From the NCBI GenBank assembly GCA_913062675.1, contig CAJXWR010000004.1:1-57781 (forward strand): a stretch of DNA of 57,781 nt, read 5' to 3'. Both the position numbers and the translations under genes were made by a program. This stretch comes from an uncultured Trueperaceae bacterium (GTDB lineage: Bacteria > Deinococcota > Deinococci > Deinococcales > Trueperaceae). Below the pieces are notes generated by a model. It saw only the letters and a list, made by a program, of their open reading frames with translations, searched no databases and had not been told where the DNA came from. Of the stretch, positions 15,760 to 24,531 are shown piece by piece; the stretch's first letter is position 1; the number at the start of each line of letters is the position of its first letter.

Positions 15760-17502
15760 GTGGCAAGGGCACACAAGTACGACGTTCTCGTAGTCGGTGC
15801 GGGTGGGGCCGGCCTCATGGCCGCGCGCTACGCCGCGCAGAACCCCGGCGTCAGCGTCGCCGTCATCAGCAAGCTGTATCCCACCCGCTCGCACACCGGA
15901 GCGGCGCAGGGCGGCGTGGGTGCCGCCCTAGGCAACGTCAGCGAAGACCATCCCGAGTGGCACGCCTTCGACACCGTCAAGGGCGGCGATTACCTCGCCG
16001 ACCAGGACGTCGCGGAGAAGTTCTCGCACGAGGTGATCGACGCGGTGTACGAACTCGAGCACATGGGGCTTCCGTTCAGCCGCACGCCCGAGGGTCGCAT
16101 CGCCCAACGCAAGTTCGGGGGTCACACCCGCGAGTTCGGGAAGAGCGCGGTCGAACGCGCCTGCTACGCCGCGGACCGCACCGGCCACATGATTCTGCAG
16201 ACCCTCTACCAGCAGTCCATCAAGGATCAGGTGACCTTCTTCAACGAGTTCTACGTCCTCGACGTGATTCTCGAGGACGGCAGTGCGCGCGGCGTCGTCG
16301 CCTACGAACTCGCGACCGGTGAACTCCACGTCTTCCACGCCAAGGCCACCATCATTGCGACCGGCGGCAACGGCCGCATGTTCAAGGTGACGAGCAACGC
16401 GCACGCGCTCACCGGTGACCTCATGAGCGTCCTGTACCGCCGCGGCATCCCCATGGAGGACCCGGAGTTCTACCAGTTCCACCCCACCGGCCTGTACAAG
16501 ATCGGCGTGCTCCTCACCGAGGGTGCGCGCGGCGAGGGCGGCATCCTCCGCAACGCCGACGGTGAACGCTTCATGGAACGCTACGCGCCCACCATCAAGG
16601 ACCTCGCGCCCCGCGACATGGTCAGCCGCGCGATGTACCTCGAGATTCAAGAGGGACGCGGCGTGGGTCCCGACAAGGACTACATCCTGCTCGACCTCAC
16701 GCACATCGATGCCGCCATCATCGAGGAGCGCCTGCCCGACATCACCGAGTTCGCGCGCATCTACCTCGGCGTCGACCCCATCAAGGAACCCGTCCCCGTG
16801 CAACCCACCGCGCACTACGCCATGGGCGGCATCCCCACCACCATCAACACCGAAGTCATCCGCGACGGGAACAACACGATCGTGCCCGGCCTCTACGCCG
16901 CCGGCGAGGTGGCCTGCGCCAGTCTGCACGGCGCCAACCGCCTCGGCACGAACAGCCTCGGCGACCTCATCGTCTTCGGTCGCCGCGCCGGCATCGAAGC
17001 CGCCAAGTACGCCGCCAGCGTCGACTACGAACCGATGCCCGACGGCGTGACGGAACGCACCCGCAGTGAACTCGACCGGATTCGCGCCGCGTCGGGCAGC
17101 GAACGCGCCAGCCACGTTCGCAAGGCGCTGCAGGACACCATGATGGACAACGCCTCGGTCTTCCGGACCTCCGAGACGCTGCAGAACCAGGTGGAGATCC
17201 TCGCTCAGCTGCGCGAGCGGTACGCCCAGGTGTCCGTCGAGGACACCGGCACGCAGTTCAACACCGAACTCATGGAAACGGTCGAGCTTGGCTTCCTGCT
17301 CGACAACGCCGAGCAGCTCGTGCACGGTGCCCTCAACCGGCAGGAGTCCCGCGGTGCGCACAGCCGTGAAGACTTCACCGAACGCGACGACGACCAGTGG
17401 CTCAAGCACACCCTCGTCTACAAGGAAGACGACGGCTCGGTCCGCATCGACTACAAGCCCGTCACGCTCGGCAAGTACGAACCGAAACCGAGGGTCTACT
17501 AA
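15760..17502 (+). CDS. sdhA: Succinate dehydrogenase flavoprotein subunit
   Basis: SdhA oxidises succinate to fumarate in the TCA cycle and passes electrons to SdhB. The protein is 580 residues. The N-terminal [15 protein letters not shown] is the FAD dinucleotide fold. H45 in [11 protein letters not shown] is the covalent FAD attachment histidine. The substrate-site loops [22 protein letters not shown] and [20 protein letters not shown] are intact. The GTG start at 15760 has AGGAGG upstream. Its TAA stop overlaps the sdhB ATG by one base. Confidence 0.97.
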   Translation: MARAHKYDVLVVGAGGAGLMAARYAAQNPGVSVAVISKLYPTRSHTGAAQGGVGAALGNVSEDHPEWHAFDTVKGGDYLADQDVAEKFSHEVIDAVYELEHMGLPFSRTPEGRIAQRKFGGHTREFGKSAVERACYAADRTGHMILQTLYQQSIKDQVTFFNEFYVLDVILEDGSARGVVAYELATGELHVFHAKATIIATGGNGRMFKVTSNAHALTGDLMSVLYRRGIPMEDPEFYQFHPTGLYKIGVLLTEGARGEGGILRNADGERFMERYAPTIKDLAPRDMVSRAMYLEIQEGRGVGPDKDYILLDLTHIDAAIIEERLPDITEFARIYLGVDPIKEPVPVQPTAHYAMGGIPTTINTEVIRDGNNTIVPGLYAAGEVACASLHGANRLGTNSLGDLIVFGRRAGIEAAKYAASVDYEPMPDGVTERTRSELDRIRAASGSERASHVRKALQDTMMDNASVFRTSETLQNQVEILAQLRERYAQVSVEDTGTQFNTELMETVELGFLLDNAEQLVHGALNRQESRGAHSREDFTERDDDQWLKHTLVYKEDDGSVRIDYKPVTLGKYEPKPRVY

Positions 17503-18260
17503 TGGACGCCACCACACCGACCCGCATCCCGACCGGCGCGCCCGTCCACACGCCCGACATGATTCCCATCACGATGAAGATCAAGCGTTTCGACCCCGAG
17601 AAGGATGCGCGCCCCTACTGGGCCGAGTACCGACTCGACGTGCGACCCACCGACCGGGTGCTCGACGTGCTCAACACCATCAAGTGGGAAATGGACGGCA
17701 CCATCACGTACCGCCGCAGCTGCGCGCACGGAGTCTGCGGCAGTGACGCCATGCTCATCAACGGCGTCAACCGCCTCGCCTGCAAGATCCTCGTGCAGGA
17801 CCTCGGTGACACGATTTCCGTCGAACCCATCCGCGGCCTCGAGGTGCAAAAGGACCTGTTCGTCGACATGGAACCGTTCTTCGACGCGTACAAGGCGGTC
17901 CTGCCGTTCTTCATCAACGACGATGCCGAACCACCACGCGAGCGTCTGCAAAGTCCCGAGGACCGCGAGGTGTTCGACGCCACCACGAAGTGCATCCTCT
18001 GCGCGGCGTGCACCACCTCGTGCCCCGTCTTCTGGACGAACGGTCGGTACCTCGGCCCCGCCGCCATCGTGAACGCGCACCGCTTCATCTTCGATTCGCG
18101 CGACCAGGGCAACGCGGCACGCATGGAGGTCATGAACCAGTCCAACGGCCTGTGGCGCTGCCGCACGGCGTACAACTGCACCGAAGCCTGCCCGCGCGAC
18201 ATTCCCATCACGCAGGCCATCGAGGAAGTCAAACGGGAACTGCTCTGGCGCCAAGCCTGA
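17502..18260 (+). CDS. sdhB: Succinate dehydrogenase iron-sulfur subunit
   Basis: SdhB wires electrons from FAD to the quinone site through three iron-sulfur centres. The protein is 252 residues. Cysteine groups are complete: SCAHGVCGSDAM with a later LAC for the 2Fe-2S centre, CILCAACTTSCPVF for the 4Fe-4S centre, and NCTEACPRDIP for the 3Fe-4S side. The start overlaps the sdhA stop (TAATG). A strong hairpin closes the operon downstream. There is no sign of a fumarate-reductase variant. Confidence 0.97.
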   Translation: MDATTPTRIPTGAPVHTPDMIPITMKIKRFDPEKDARPYWAEYRLDVRPTDRVLDVLNTIKWEMDGTITYRRSCAHGVCGSDAMLINGVNRLACKILVQDLGDTISVEPIRGLEVQKDLFVDMEPFFDAYKAVLPFFINDDAEPPRERLQSPEDREVFDATTKCILCAACTTSCPVFWTNGRYLGPAAIVNAHRFIFDSRDQGNAARMEVMNQSNGLWRCRTAYNCTEACPRDIPITQAIEEVKRELLWRQA

Positions 18261-18283
18261 GCGACGAAGCAAACAATACGAGC

Positions 18284-18315
18284 GCGCGCGGACCGGTCCT
18301 CATCGGTCCGCGCGC
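18284..18315. terminator. Hairpin terminator after sdhCDAB
   Basis: GCGCGCGGACCG pairs perfectly with CGGTCCGCGCGC around an eight-base loop. It lies between the convergent sdhB and ankyrin-protein genes and may serve both. Confidence 0.7.
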
Positions 18316-18331
18316 ACGTTCAACGGTCCCG

Positions 18332-19885
18332 TCACGCGGTCAACGCCCGGACCCCCTCGTAGAAAGCGACGATGTCCGGATTTCCACACTCGGCGAGACT
18401 CCGGTCGTCCGGCAGGGGGGCTCCCGCCTCGACCAGCAACGTCGCGCAGGTCACATGCTCACGGTCGCCCGCCGCCGGGCAGAACTCGGCGCCATGCAGC
18501 AGCGTATCCACGGCGTCCCCACCGTACGCATTGACGTGCCCAAAATCGGGACCGTGCTCCAGCAACACGGTGACGTTCGCCGCGATTCCCTCCCACAGCG
18601 CCATGTGCAGCGCCGTCATGCCCATCTCGTCGGTCTCGCTGGGCGATAACCCGGCGGCAAGCAAGGCGCGGAGATGCGCACCGCGACCGGGTCGACCGGC
18701 GACCCGAATCAACAACCGACGATCCTCGACGGAAAGGTCCGTGACGTCGAGGCGGGATGCTGGAGCGACCCCCTCCGCACACGACGCGAGAACCTCATCG
18801 ATGCCAGACGCGCGAACGCCATGGCCACGCGCCTCCAGAAGGTCGGCGACCCCACGAGAACCGTGGATGCGTGCCGTTGCGTAGGCGGCACGACCGTTCC
18901 AGGGAATCTCGGGGTCCGCCCCACCGTCGAGCAGCACCTCGACGACGTCGCGGGGTGCACCCACCATGGCGGCCAACTGTAGCGGGGTCATGGCGTCGAT
19001 CGGCTCACCGCTCGGGCGATCGGACGCCACCGCATTCGGGTCACCCCCTGCAGCGACGAGCGCACGCAACGCCTCCACATTGCCGACGTGGACCGCGCGA
19101 AGGATTGCGTTCGTACCTTCGATGCGCGCGCCGTGCCGAAGAAGGAGACGCACCGCGTCCGGACCCTCTCGTTCGGTGGCGTGGTAAAGCGATTCGTCAT
19201 CGTTCGGATTTGCCCCGTGCTCGAGCAACCATCGAGCCAGGGCAAGGTTGCCGGCATGCCCCAACGCGCCGTAAAGCATCGATAGACGGTGTGGCGAGCC
19301 CGGCTCGGCAGCCACGCTCTCGTTGACGTTCGCGCCGTGCTCCACGAGGAGCTCGGCCACCTCGAGGGACGCTTCCTCGCGCATTGCACGTTCTTCTGGA
19401 TTCAGGCGCGCGAACTGCGAGAAACACAGGTGGCCGATGGGCATGCGCCGCCCCGCGAGTGAGGTCGCAGCGGCCGGATTCTCGACGAGTGCACGACGAA
19501 CGAACGCCGCGTCGAACAAGGCGATGCGTAGACCCAAATCGTCGCCCGGGAGTGCGGAATCTACCTCGAGGAGACGCTCCACCACGTGCGCATGCCCGAA
19601 GTACACGGCGCGTTCCAGCCAGGCGCGCCGCCCGTCACGATTCGTGGATGCGATCTCCACACCGAGGGTCAGCGCCGACCAGCTTGCATGACCGTTCTCT
19701 AGGGCAAGCACGTGCAGGGCGTCGGCATGCGGGAACGGTTCCTTCAGCGCAAGGTGCGCTTCGATCCTCGCGCGCGCTTCGTGGTCACCTGCACGGACCG
19801 CATCCGTGAGGCCAATCGCCTCGCGCTTCAAGCGCTCGACGTCGGAACGGGCAAGGGGTTTGGGGTGACCGGGGACGGGGGGCAT
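18332..19885 (-). CDS. Ankyrin repeat protein
   Basis: This 517-residue protein contains at least six ankyrin-type repeats (for example ELLVEHGANVNES, RWLLEHGANPNDD, LRALVAAGGDPNAV, EVLLDGGADPEIPWNGR). The first ~80 residues (DAVRAGDHEARARIEAHL then ADALHVLALENGHASWSAL) match a helical region common at the N-terminus of bacterial ankyrin proteins. There is no signal peptide or membrane segment, so it should be cytoplasmic and act by protein binding. The ATG at 19883-19885 follows a GGAGG site. The partner is unknown. Confidence 0.85.
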   Translation of the reverse strand: MPPVPGHPKPLARSDVERLKREAIGLTDAVRAGDHEARARIEAHLALKEPFPHADALHVLALENGHASWSALTLGVEIASTNRDGRRAWLERAVYFGHAHVVERLLEVDSALPGDDLGLRIALFDAAFVRRALVENPAAATSLAGRRMPIGHLCFSQFARLNPEERAMREEASLEVAELLVEHGANVNESVAAEPGSPHRLSMLYGALGHAGNLALARWLLEHGANPNDDESLYHATEREGPDAVRLLLRHGARIEGTNAILRAVHVGNVEALRALVAAGGDPNAVASDRPSGEPIDAMTPLQLAAMVGAPRDVVEVLLDGGADPEIPWNGRAAYATARIHGSRGVADLLEARGHGVRASGIDEVLASCAEGVAPASRLDVTDLSVEDRRLLIRVAGRPGRGAHLRALLAAGLSPSETDEMGMTALHMALWEGIAANVTVLLEHGPDFGHVNAYGGDAVDTLLHGAEFCPAAGDREHVTCATLLVEAGAPLPDDRSLAECGNPDIVAFYEGVRALTA

Positions 19886-20132
19886 CAGGCGCCTCCAAGA
19901 GAATGCGTTCGAGCGTTTGCCCGACGGGTGCGAACGCGACACGCGAAGGCGTTGGGGCTGCAAGCGAGCGTTTGGGAGCGGTCTCGAACCGCCGTTCCGC
20001 CCTCGGCGCGCCCGCATACATGCGCCGTGACCTAAACATACGACGCGCCTTACGCGCTTCGCAACGAAAGGATCGCAGTGTGGGACACGACATGCGTCAT
20101 GCCAACCCACCCCCTTGTCCATGCCAAGAAGG

Positions 20133-20157
20133 GGCGGACCGGGAATCCCGGTCCGCC
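20133..20157 (-). terminator. Hairpin terminator after the short-chain dehydrogenase gene
   Basis: GGCGGACCGGGA pairs with TCCCGGTCCGCC almost without a loop, 24 bases past the stop. The following minus-strand bases are CCTTCTT. Confidence 0.65.
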
Positions 20158-20181
20158 GTCGCTTGCGCGATCATTGAGCGG

Positions 20182-20928
20182 TTACTGCGCGGTGTAGCCA
20201 CCATCCACGAGGTGGTACGAGCCCGTCACGAACGACGCGTCGTCGCTCGCGAGGAACGCAATCAACGCCGCAACCTCTTCGGGTTTCCCGAGGCGGTTCG
20301 AGGCGTGCTTTCCTTCGAGCATCGTGAGGGTCGCTTCATCGAGCGCACTCTCCACGAGCGGCGTGCGAATGAAGCCCGGTCCGACCGAGTTCACGCGAAT
20401 GCCTTGCGCTGCATACTCGAGAGCCGCGTTCTTCGAGAGGCCCACCACGCCGTGCTTGGCTGCCACGTAGGCACTGGACATGGCGAATCCGACGCTTCCG
20501 AGGATCGACGCGATGTTCACGATCGATCCGCCTCCGCGCTCGAGCATCGCGGGAATCTGGTACCGCATGCCGTAGAACACACCATTCAGGTTGATGTCGA
20601 TGACCTTCTGCCAACCGTCGAGCGGGTACTCGCCCGTGGGGGCGGCAGGACCGCCAATGCCGGCATTGTTCACCGCGATGTCGAGACCGCCGAACGTATC
20701 GACCGTGGCCTTCACCATCGCTTCGACCTGCGAAGCGTCGGCCGTATCGACCTTCACGAACGCGGCGTTCGCGCCACCGGCCTCGGCGACGCGTTGACCG
20801 TTCGCCTCGTCGATGTCGGCGACCATGACCTTCGCGCCCCCCGCGAGGAACGCCTTCACGGCCGACTCGCCGATCCCGCTTCCCCCGCCCGTGACGATGG
20901 CGACCTTGCCTTGGAAATCGTGACCCAT
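20182..20928 (-). CDS. Short-chain dehydrogenase/reductase (SDR)
   Basis: This 248-residue classical SDR binds NAD(P) and probably oxidises or reduces an alcohol or ketone. The cofactor motif is TGGGSGIGESA, followed by ADIDEA at the end of the second strand, which hints at NAD preference. NNAGIGG and the catalytic set SILGS ... YVAAK are intact. The C-terminal GSYHLVDGGYTAQ is typical. The ATG at 20926-20928 follows a GGAGT site. The substrate is not evident from neighbours. Confidence 0.92.
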   Translation of the reverse strand: MGHDFQGKVAIVTGGGSGIGESAVKAFLAGGAKVMVADIDEANGQRVAEAGGANAAFVKVDTADASQVEAMVKATVDTFGGLDIAVNNAGIGGPAAPTGEYPLDGWQKVIDINLNGVFYGMRYQIPAMLERGGGSIVNIASILGSVGFAMSSAYVAAKHGVVGLSKNAALEYAAQGIRVNSVGPGFIRTPLVESALDEATLTMLEGKHASNRLGKPEEVAALIAFLASDDASFVTGSYHLVDGGYTAQ

Positions 20929-21107
20929 GTGTCTCACTCCTCTCGGCGTGAATGTCCGCTTGTGCGGCGCCACTTTCGATGTTGCCACGACCCCAATTGC
21001 GCGCATGTCGGTGATCCTCCCCTTGACAGATCGCGACACCCGCGGGCAAAAAAAGGCCTGGGAAGACCCTTTCTTGGTGATCCTGGGATGGACGGCGAGC
21101 GTGACGT

Positions 21108-21932
21108 TCAGGGGGCCGAAGGGGTCAAGGTTCCGGTGGCAAGCCCGTACGACAGGGCAGGTTCGTCTTGGGCCACGTACACGTTCACCGTCCGCGACCA
21201 GGATTCGTTCATCGTGTCACCCACGATCAGCGTGACCGACGTGCGTTCCGCCACCGGCTCGTCGAAGGTCAAGGCCACCTCCGCTCCGCAGCCGTACGCG
21301 GCGAGCAGCTCGCGACTCACGGCCACGTGCCGCCACGCCTCGAGCTCGATCCCGCACGCGCCCGAGCCTCCCGTCGCGAACGAGAATCCCACCCGCGCCA
21401 AGCGCACCGGGCCGGACGAAGGAACGGGGGGCTCGGCGGCCGCCACCGTCTCGCCCATCTCGTCGGCTCCACCATTCGTGTCCTCGACTTCGTTCCGCAC
21501 GGTGGCGTCCAGCGCGACGAGCGGCGCGTCATCCCCGGCTGCGTTCGTCGCCTCGTCGCCAGGGGCAACGCTCGGCGCGTCATCCTGCCCCGAGCCTCCA
21601 GGTGGGGTAGGCTCGACGGCCACGATGAGCGGCGAGGTATCGCCCGACCTGGTGCCAGCGTCCTCGCTTCCAGTGTCCGCGGCAGCACCCGTCGGAACGT
21701 CCGCAGGAACCTCAACAGACATCTCCGTTAGGGGGGAGGCGGCATCGGGCGCGAGCGGCACGATTCCCGAGGGAGCGGCAGCGCCCTCCTCGCGCGCCAT
21801 GCTCGAGGACGGCACCGTCGACGACGGTGACGGGGCCGACCCGCCTCCGAGCGAAAGCAGGGTCCACACGATCGTGCCGGCGGCCACAACGAGGCCGATG
21901 AGGAGGACACCATCGATCAACCGGTCCTTCAC
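21108..21932 (-). CDS. Membrane-anchored protein with long disordered linker, unknown
   Basis: I recognise no family. The 274-residue protein starts with a short MKDRLID segment and one membrane helix (about residues 8-28, GVLLIGLVVAAGTIVWTLLS). A low-complexity linker of about 145 residues rich in A, S, P, D, E and G follows. A compact C-terminal region of about 90 residues looks folded (RLARVGFSFATGG ... EVALTFDEPVAERTSVTLIVGD ... ALSYGLATGTLTP). It has two cysteines (SGACGIEL and AYGCGAE) that could form a disulfide outside the membrane. The GTG at 21930-21932 has AGGG upstream; a longer in-frame start is less likely. It is divergent from the CaCA antiporter. Confidence 0.7.
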   Translation of the reverse strand: MKDRLIDGVLLIGLVVAAGTIVWTLLSLGGGSAPSPSSTVPSSSMAREEGAAAPSGIVPLAPDAASPLTEMSVEVPADVPTGAAADTGSEDAGTRSGDTSPLIVAVEPTPPGGSGQDDAPSVAPGDEATNAAGDDAPLVALDATVRNEVEDTNGGADEMGETVAAAEPPVPSSGPVRLARVGFSFATGGSGACGIELEAWRHVAVSRELLAAYGCGAEVALTFDEPVAERTSVTLIVGDTMNESWSRTVNVYVAQDEPALSYGLATGTLTPSAP

Positions 21933-22050
21933 GTGGAACGTCCCTTCGCGCCTTGCACGCCCCGCATCATCGCAAGTTCCACGCCCTGTTACAACTTCGT
22001 GACGGTCCCAGGTCGTGTGCCCACCCCCCGACAATTCCGGGTCGCGGTGC

Positions 22051-22056
22051 TAGCCT
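22051..22056 (+). promoter_or_regulatory. Leaderless -10 hexamer (TAGCCT) of CaCA antiporter gene
   Basis: TAGCCT ends six bases before the GTG at 22063. Confidence 0.5.
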
Positions 22057-22062
22057 GACGCG

Positions 22063-22992
22063 GTGAGCTGGATCCTCCTCCTCGCCGGTTTCGTGCTCCT
22101 CGTCCTCGGTGGCGACTGGCTCGTCCGCGGCGCGTCGAACCTCGCCCTGAGGCTCGGCATCAGCCCCCTCGTCATCGGGCTGACCGTGGTCGCCTTCGGC
22201 ACCAGCGCACCCGAATTGGCTGCCACGATCGCCTCCAGCCTCCAGGGAGCCCCCGACCTCGGTATCGGCAACGTGCTCGGTAGCAACGTCGCCAACGTCG
22301 GCCTCATCCTGGGCGCCTCCGCCGCCCTCGCCCCCATCGCGACGAACACCTCGTTCCTGCAACGCGACGTGCCCCTTGCGATCGGCACGATGCTGCTCCT
22401 CGTCCCCCTCACCCTCGACGGACGCCTCGGCCGCATCGACGGCCTCATCCTCCTCGGCATCCTGGCCGCCTACCTCACGTACCTCGTTCGCTTCGACCCG
22501 GACGCCATCAACGAGGAGGTGCCCGAATCGCCAAGCGAACGCCCACCCCTCGCACCCGCCATCGGCCGGGTCCTCGTGGGCCTCTCGTTCCTCGTGCTCG
22601 GCGCCGACCTCGTCGTCCGCGGTGGGGTGGAGATCGCTGCGCAGCTCGGGGTGCCCGAACGCATCGTCGGCCTCACCCTCGTCGCCTTCGGCACCAGCCT
22701 CCCCGAACTCGCCACGAGCATCGCCGCAGCCGCGAGGCGTCAGGGCGACATGATTCTCGGCAACATCGCCGGATCCAACCTGTTCAACGTCCTCGCCGTG
22801 CTCGGGGTCACCGCCAGCGGCACGACCCTACCCGTGAGGCTCGGTGACGTCACGATCGACCTGCTCGTCGCCGTCGGTTTCTCCGCGTTCCTACTGCCGG
22901 TCATGGCCGCTCGCGGCAACCTCGGGCGCACGGCGGGCGTCACGCTGCTCGCCGCTTACCTCACGTACATGGTCTTGCTGTTCGTGACCTGA
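22063..22992 (+). CDS. Calcium/sodium antiporter, CaCA family (YrbG-like)
   Basis: This 309-residue inner-membrane protein is a cation/Ca2+ exchanger with about ten helices in two inverted repeats. The paired ion-binding alpha repeats are clear: VVAFGTSAPELAATIASSL with GNVLGSNVANVGLILG in the first half, and LVAFGTSLPELATSIAAAA with GNIAGSNLFNVLAVLG in the second. The transported ion cannot be fixed from sequence. The GTG start follows TAGCCT by six bases. It converges on the RidA gene with a five-base gap. Confidence 0.92.
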   Translation: MSWILLLAGFVLLVLGGDWLVRGASNLALRLGISPLVIGLTVVAFGTSAPELAATIASSLQGAPDLGIGNVLGSNVANVGLILGASAALAPIATNTSFLQRDVPLAIGTMLLLVPLTLDGRLGRIDGLILLGILAAYLTYLVRFDPDAINEEVPESPSERPPLAPAIGRVLVGLSFLVLGADLVVRGGVEIAAQLGVPERIVGLTLVAFGTSLPELATSIAAAARRQGDMILGNIAGSNLFNVLAVLGVTASGTTLPVRLGDVTIDLLVAVGFSAFLLPVMAARGNLGRTAGVTLLAAYLTYMVLLFVT

Positions 22993-22997
22993 GGGCG

Positions 22998-23384
22998 TTA
23001 GCCGTCACACAAGGCGACCGCTTCGATCTCCACGCGCACGTCGAACGGGAGGCGCGCAACCTGCACGGCACTCCGGGCGGGAGGCGCATCGGAGAAGGCC
23101 TCCCCATAAATCGCGTTTACCGCCGCGAAGTCGTTCATGTCGGCAAGGAACACGGTGCACTTCACCACCCGAGCCGGTTCCGACCCACCCGCACGCAGGA
23201 CCGCCTCGAGGTTGGCGAGCACTTGACGCGTCTGTTCCTCCACGCCCCCCTCCACCATGGTGCCCTCGGGCGTCAGGGGAATCTGACCGGCGGTGAACAG
23301 CAGGTCTCCCGCGCGCACGGCTTGACTGTACGGACCCACGGCAGCGGGCGCTTCGTTCGTAGCGATGACGGTTCGTTGAGTCAT
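22998..23384 (-). CDS. ridA: RidA family enamine/imine deaminase
   Basis: RidA proteins hydrolyse reactive enamine and imine intermediates released by PLP enzymes. This one is 128 residues. It has the family signature with catalytic R104 in PARSAVQVARLP and ends VRVEIEAVAL. The opening segment NEAPAAVGPYSQAVRAGDLLFTAGQ is typical. The ATG at 23382-23384 follows TACCTT by six bases. A longer in-frame extension upstream overlaps the phosphatase gene and is rejected. Confidence 0.93.
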   Translation of the reverse strand: MTQRTVIATNEAPAAVGPYSQAVRAGDLLFTAGQIPLTPEGTMVEGGVEEQTRQVLANLEAVLRAGGSEPARVVKCTVFLADMNDFAAVNAIYGEAFSDAPPARSAVQVARLPFDVRVEIEAVALCDG

Positions 23385-23390
23385 GGCGTG

Positions 23391-23396
23391 AAGGTA
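23391..23396 (-). promoter_or_regulatory. Leaderless -10 hexamer (TACCTT) of ridA
   Basis: TACCTT on the minus strand ends six bases before the ATG. It lies between the stop of the phosphatase gene and the ridA start. Confidence 0.5.
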
Positions 23397-23410
23397 GCAC
23401 GCACGCGTCC

Positions 23411-24415
23411 TCAACGCATGATGGCGAAGGTGACGAGCAAGCCAAGCAGAATCAGTGAACCCACCCCGAACGCGAGGAGCGTCCTTTCCCTCGGCGAACG
23501 CCACGCATCCTGCACCCGCGCAAACGCACGGCGTGCCGCTCGCCGAACCACCCCCCGCCGCGGGTACCACTCCTCCACCACCCGGAGTTCCGACGCGCTG
23601 GGCCGCACGTCGAGCGGCCGTACCTCCCGCGCGTCGGGCAGCAGGTAACGGCGCCGAGCGGCTGGCGTGGCGTCCACGATGGCCACGACCGCCGTGACGT
23701 TGTCGGGACTGCCCCGCTCGTCCGCGGTATCGAGAATCCATCTCGTGACGTCTTGTGGTTCATCGCCCGCAAGGAGTTCGAGGAGGTGCTCGTCGGACAG
23801 CACCGACGTCACGCCATCGCTCACGAGGAGGAGCCGGTCCCCCTGTTCGAGCGGAACGTGGGTGACGTCGAGACGAAACGCGTCGCTCGCCCCCAGGGCG
23901 TTCGTGATCACGTTTCTCCATCGGTGTTCACGCGCCTCGGCTTCGCTCAGCAGGCCCTCCCGCACGCGTGCGGCCACCCAACTGTGGTCCTCACTCACCT
24001 GCCGCAGCGTGCCGCCCCGCGCGAGGTAGGCGCGTGAATCCCCTACGTGCGCGAGGAGCGCGACGTCACCGTCGATCCACGCGGCCGTGAGCGTCGTTCC
24101 CATGCCGTGATGCTCGGCATCGCGCGATGCAGAGGCGAACACCGTCTGATTGGCGCGCGCTGCCGCACGAGCCAGCGCGACGGGCGGTTGCGCCCGCGCG
24201 TGTGCAAGCGCATCGCAAAGCGTTTCGATGGCAAGGTGGCTCGCCACCTCCCCGGTCTTGTGCCCACCAATGCCGTCGGCGACGACGAGCAGGGTGCGGC
24301 CCGCCACCTCACCCGCGAAGAAGGCATCCTGATTCACGCGCCGGACGACTCCGGGTCGAGAAGCGCCCCACGCGCGAACGGTTCGAGAGGGTGAGGTCGC
24401 GTCGGCGGTCGTCAT
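23411..24415 (-). CDS. PP2C-family protein phosphatase with C-terminal membrane anchor
   Basis: This 334-residue protein is a Stp1/PrpC-type serine/threonine phosphatase needing Mn or Mg. Metal-binding motifs are intact: VVADGIGGHKTGEVAS, HVGDSRAYLAR, LVSDGVTSVLSD and GSPDNVTAVV. The catalytic domain spans about residues 10-250. A linker of about 55 residues leads to a C-terminal helix (LLAFGVGSLILLGLLVTFAIM) that should anchor it in the membrane. No Ser/Thr kinase gene is adjacent. The ATG at 24413-24415 has TACCGT eight bases upstream. Confidence 0.92.
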   Translation of the reverse strand: MTTADATSPSRTVRAWGASRPGVVRRVNQDAFFAGEVAGRTLLVVADGIGGHKTGEVASHLAIETLCDALAHARAQPPVALARAAARANQTVFASASRDAEHHGMGTTLTAAWIDGDVALLAHVGDSRAYLARGGTLRQVSEDHSWVAARVREGLLSEAEAREHRWRNVITNALGASDAFRLDVTHVPLEQGDRLLLVSDGVTSVLSDEHLLELLAGDEPQDVTRWILDTADERGSPDNVTAVVAIVDATPAARRRYLLPDAREVRPLDVRPSASELRVVEEWYPRRGVVRRAARRAFARVQDAWRSPRERTLLAFGVGSLILLGLLVTFAIMR

Positions 24416-24423
24416 GTGCGCCA

Positions 24424-24429
24424 ACGGTA
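24424..24429 (-). promoter_or_regulatory. Leaderless -10 hexamer (TACCGT) of PP2C gene
   Basis: TACCGT on the minus strand ends eight bases before the ATG. It is divergent from the amidase promoter. Confidence 0.45.
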
Positions 24430-24518
24430 GCGACTCGTGCGCCCTGCGGATAGGAAACCGTCCACATTCACCCACTCAAGTGGGCGCGTCCTGGCCGGGC
24501 GCCGAGAACGGTCGGTGC

Positions 24519-24524
24519 TATGCT
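24519..24524 (+). promoter_or_regulatory. Leaderless -10 hexamer (TATGCT) of amidase gene
   Basis: TATGCT ends seven bases before the ATG at 24532. Confidence 0.5.
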
Positions 24525-24531
24525 CCCCCGC

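Noticed and set aside
15928-17517. 529-residue open frame opposite sdhA
   Set aside because: Antisense shadow caused by codon bias; sdhA has all catalytic motifs.
19970-20037. tRNA-like piece on the minus strand (GTTTAGG ... GGCGGTTCGAGACCGCT CCCAAAC)
   Set aside because: The T-arm and acceptor ends look tRNA-like, but one acceptor pair mismatches, the span is only 68 bases, and I cannot fold credible D and anticodon arms.
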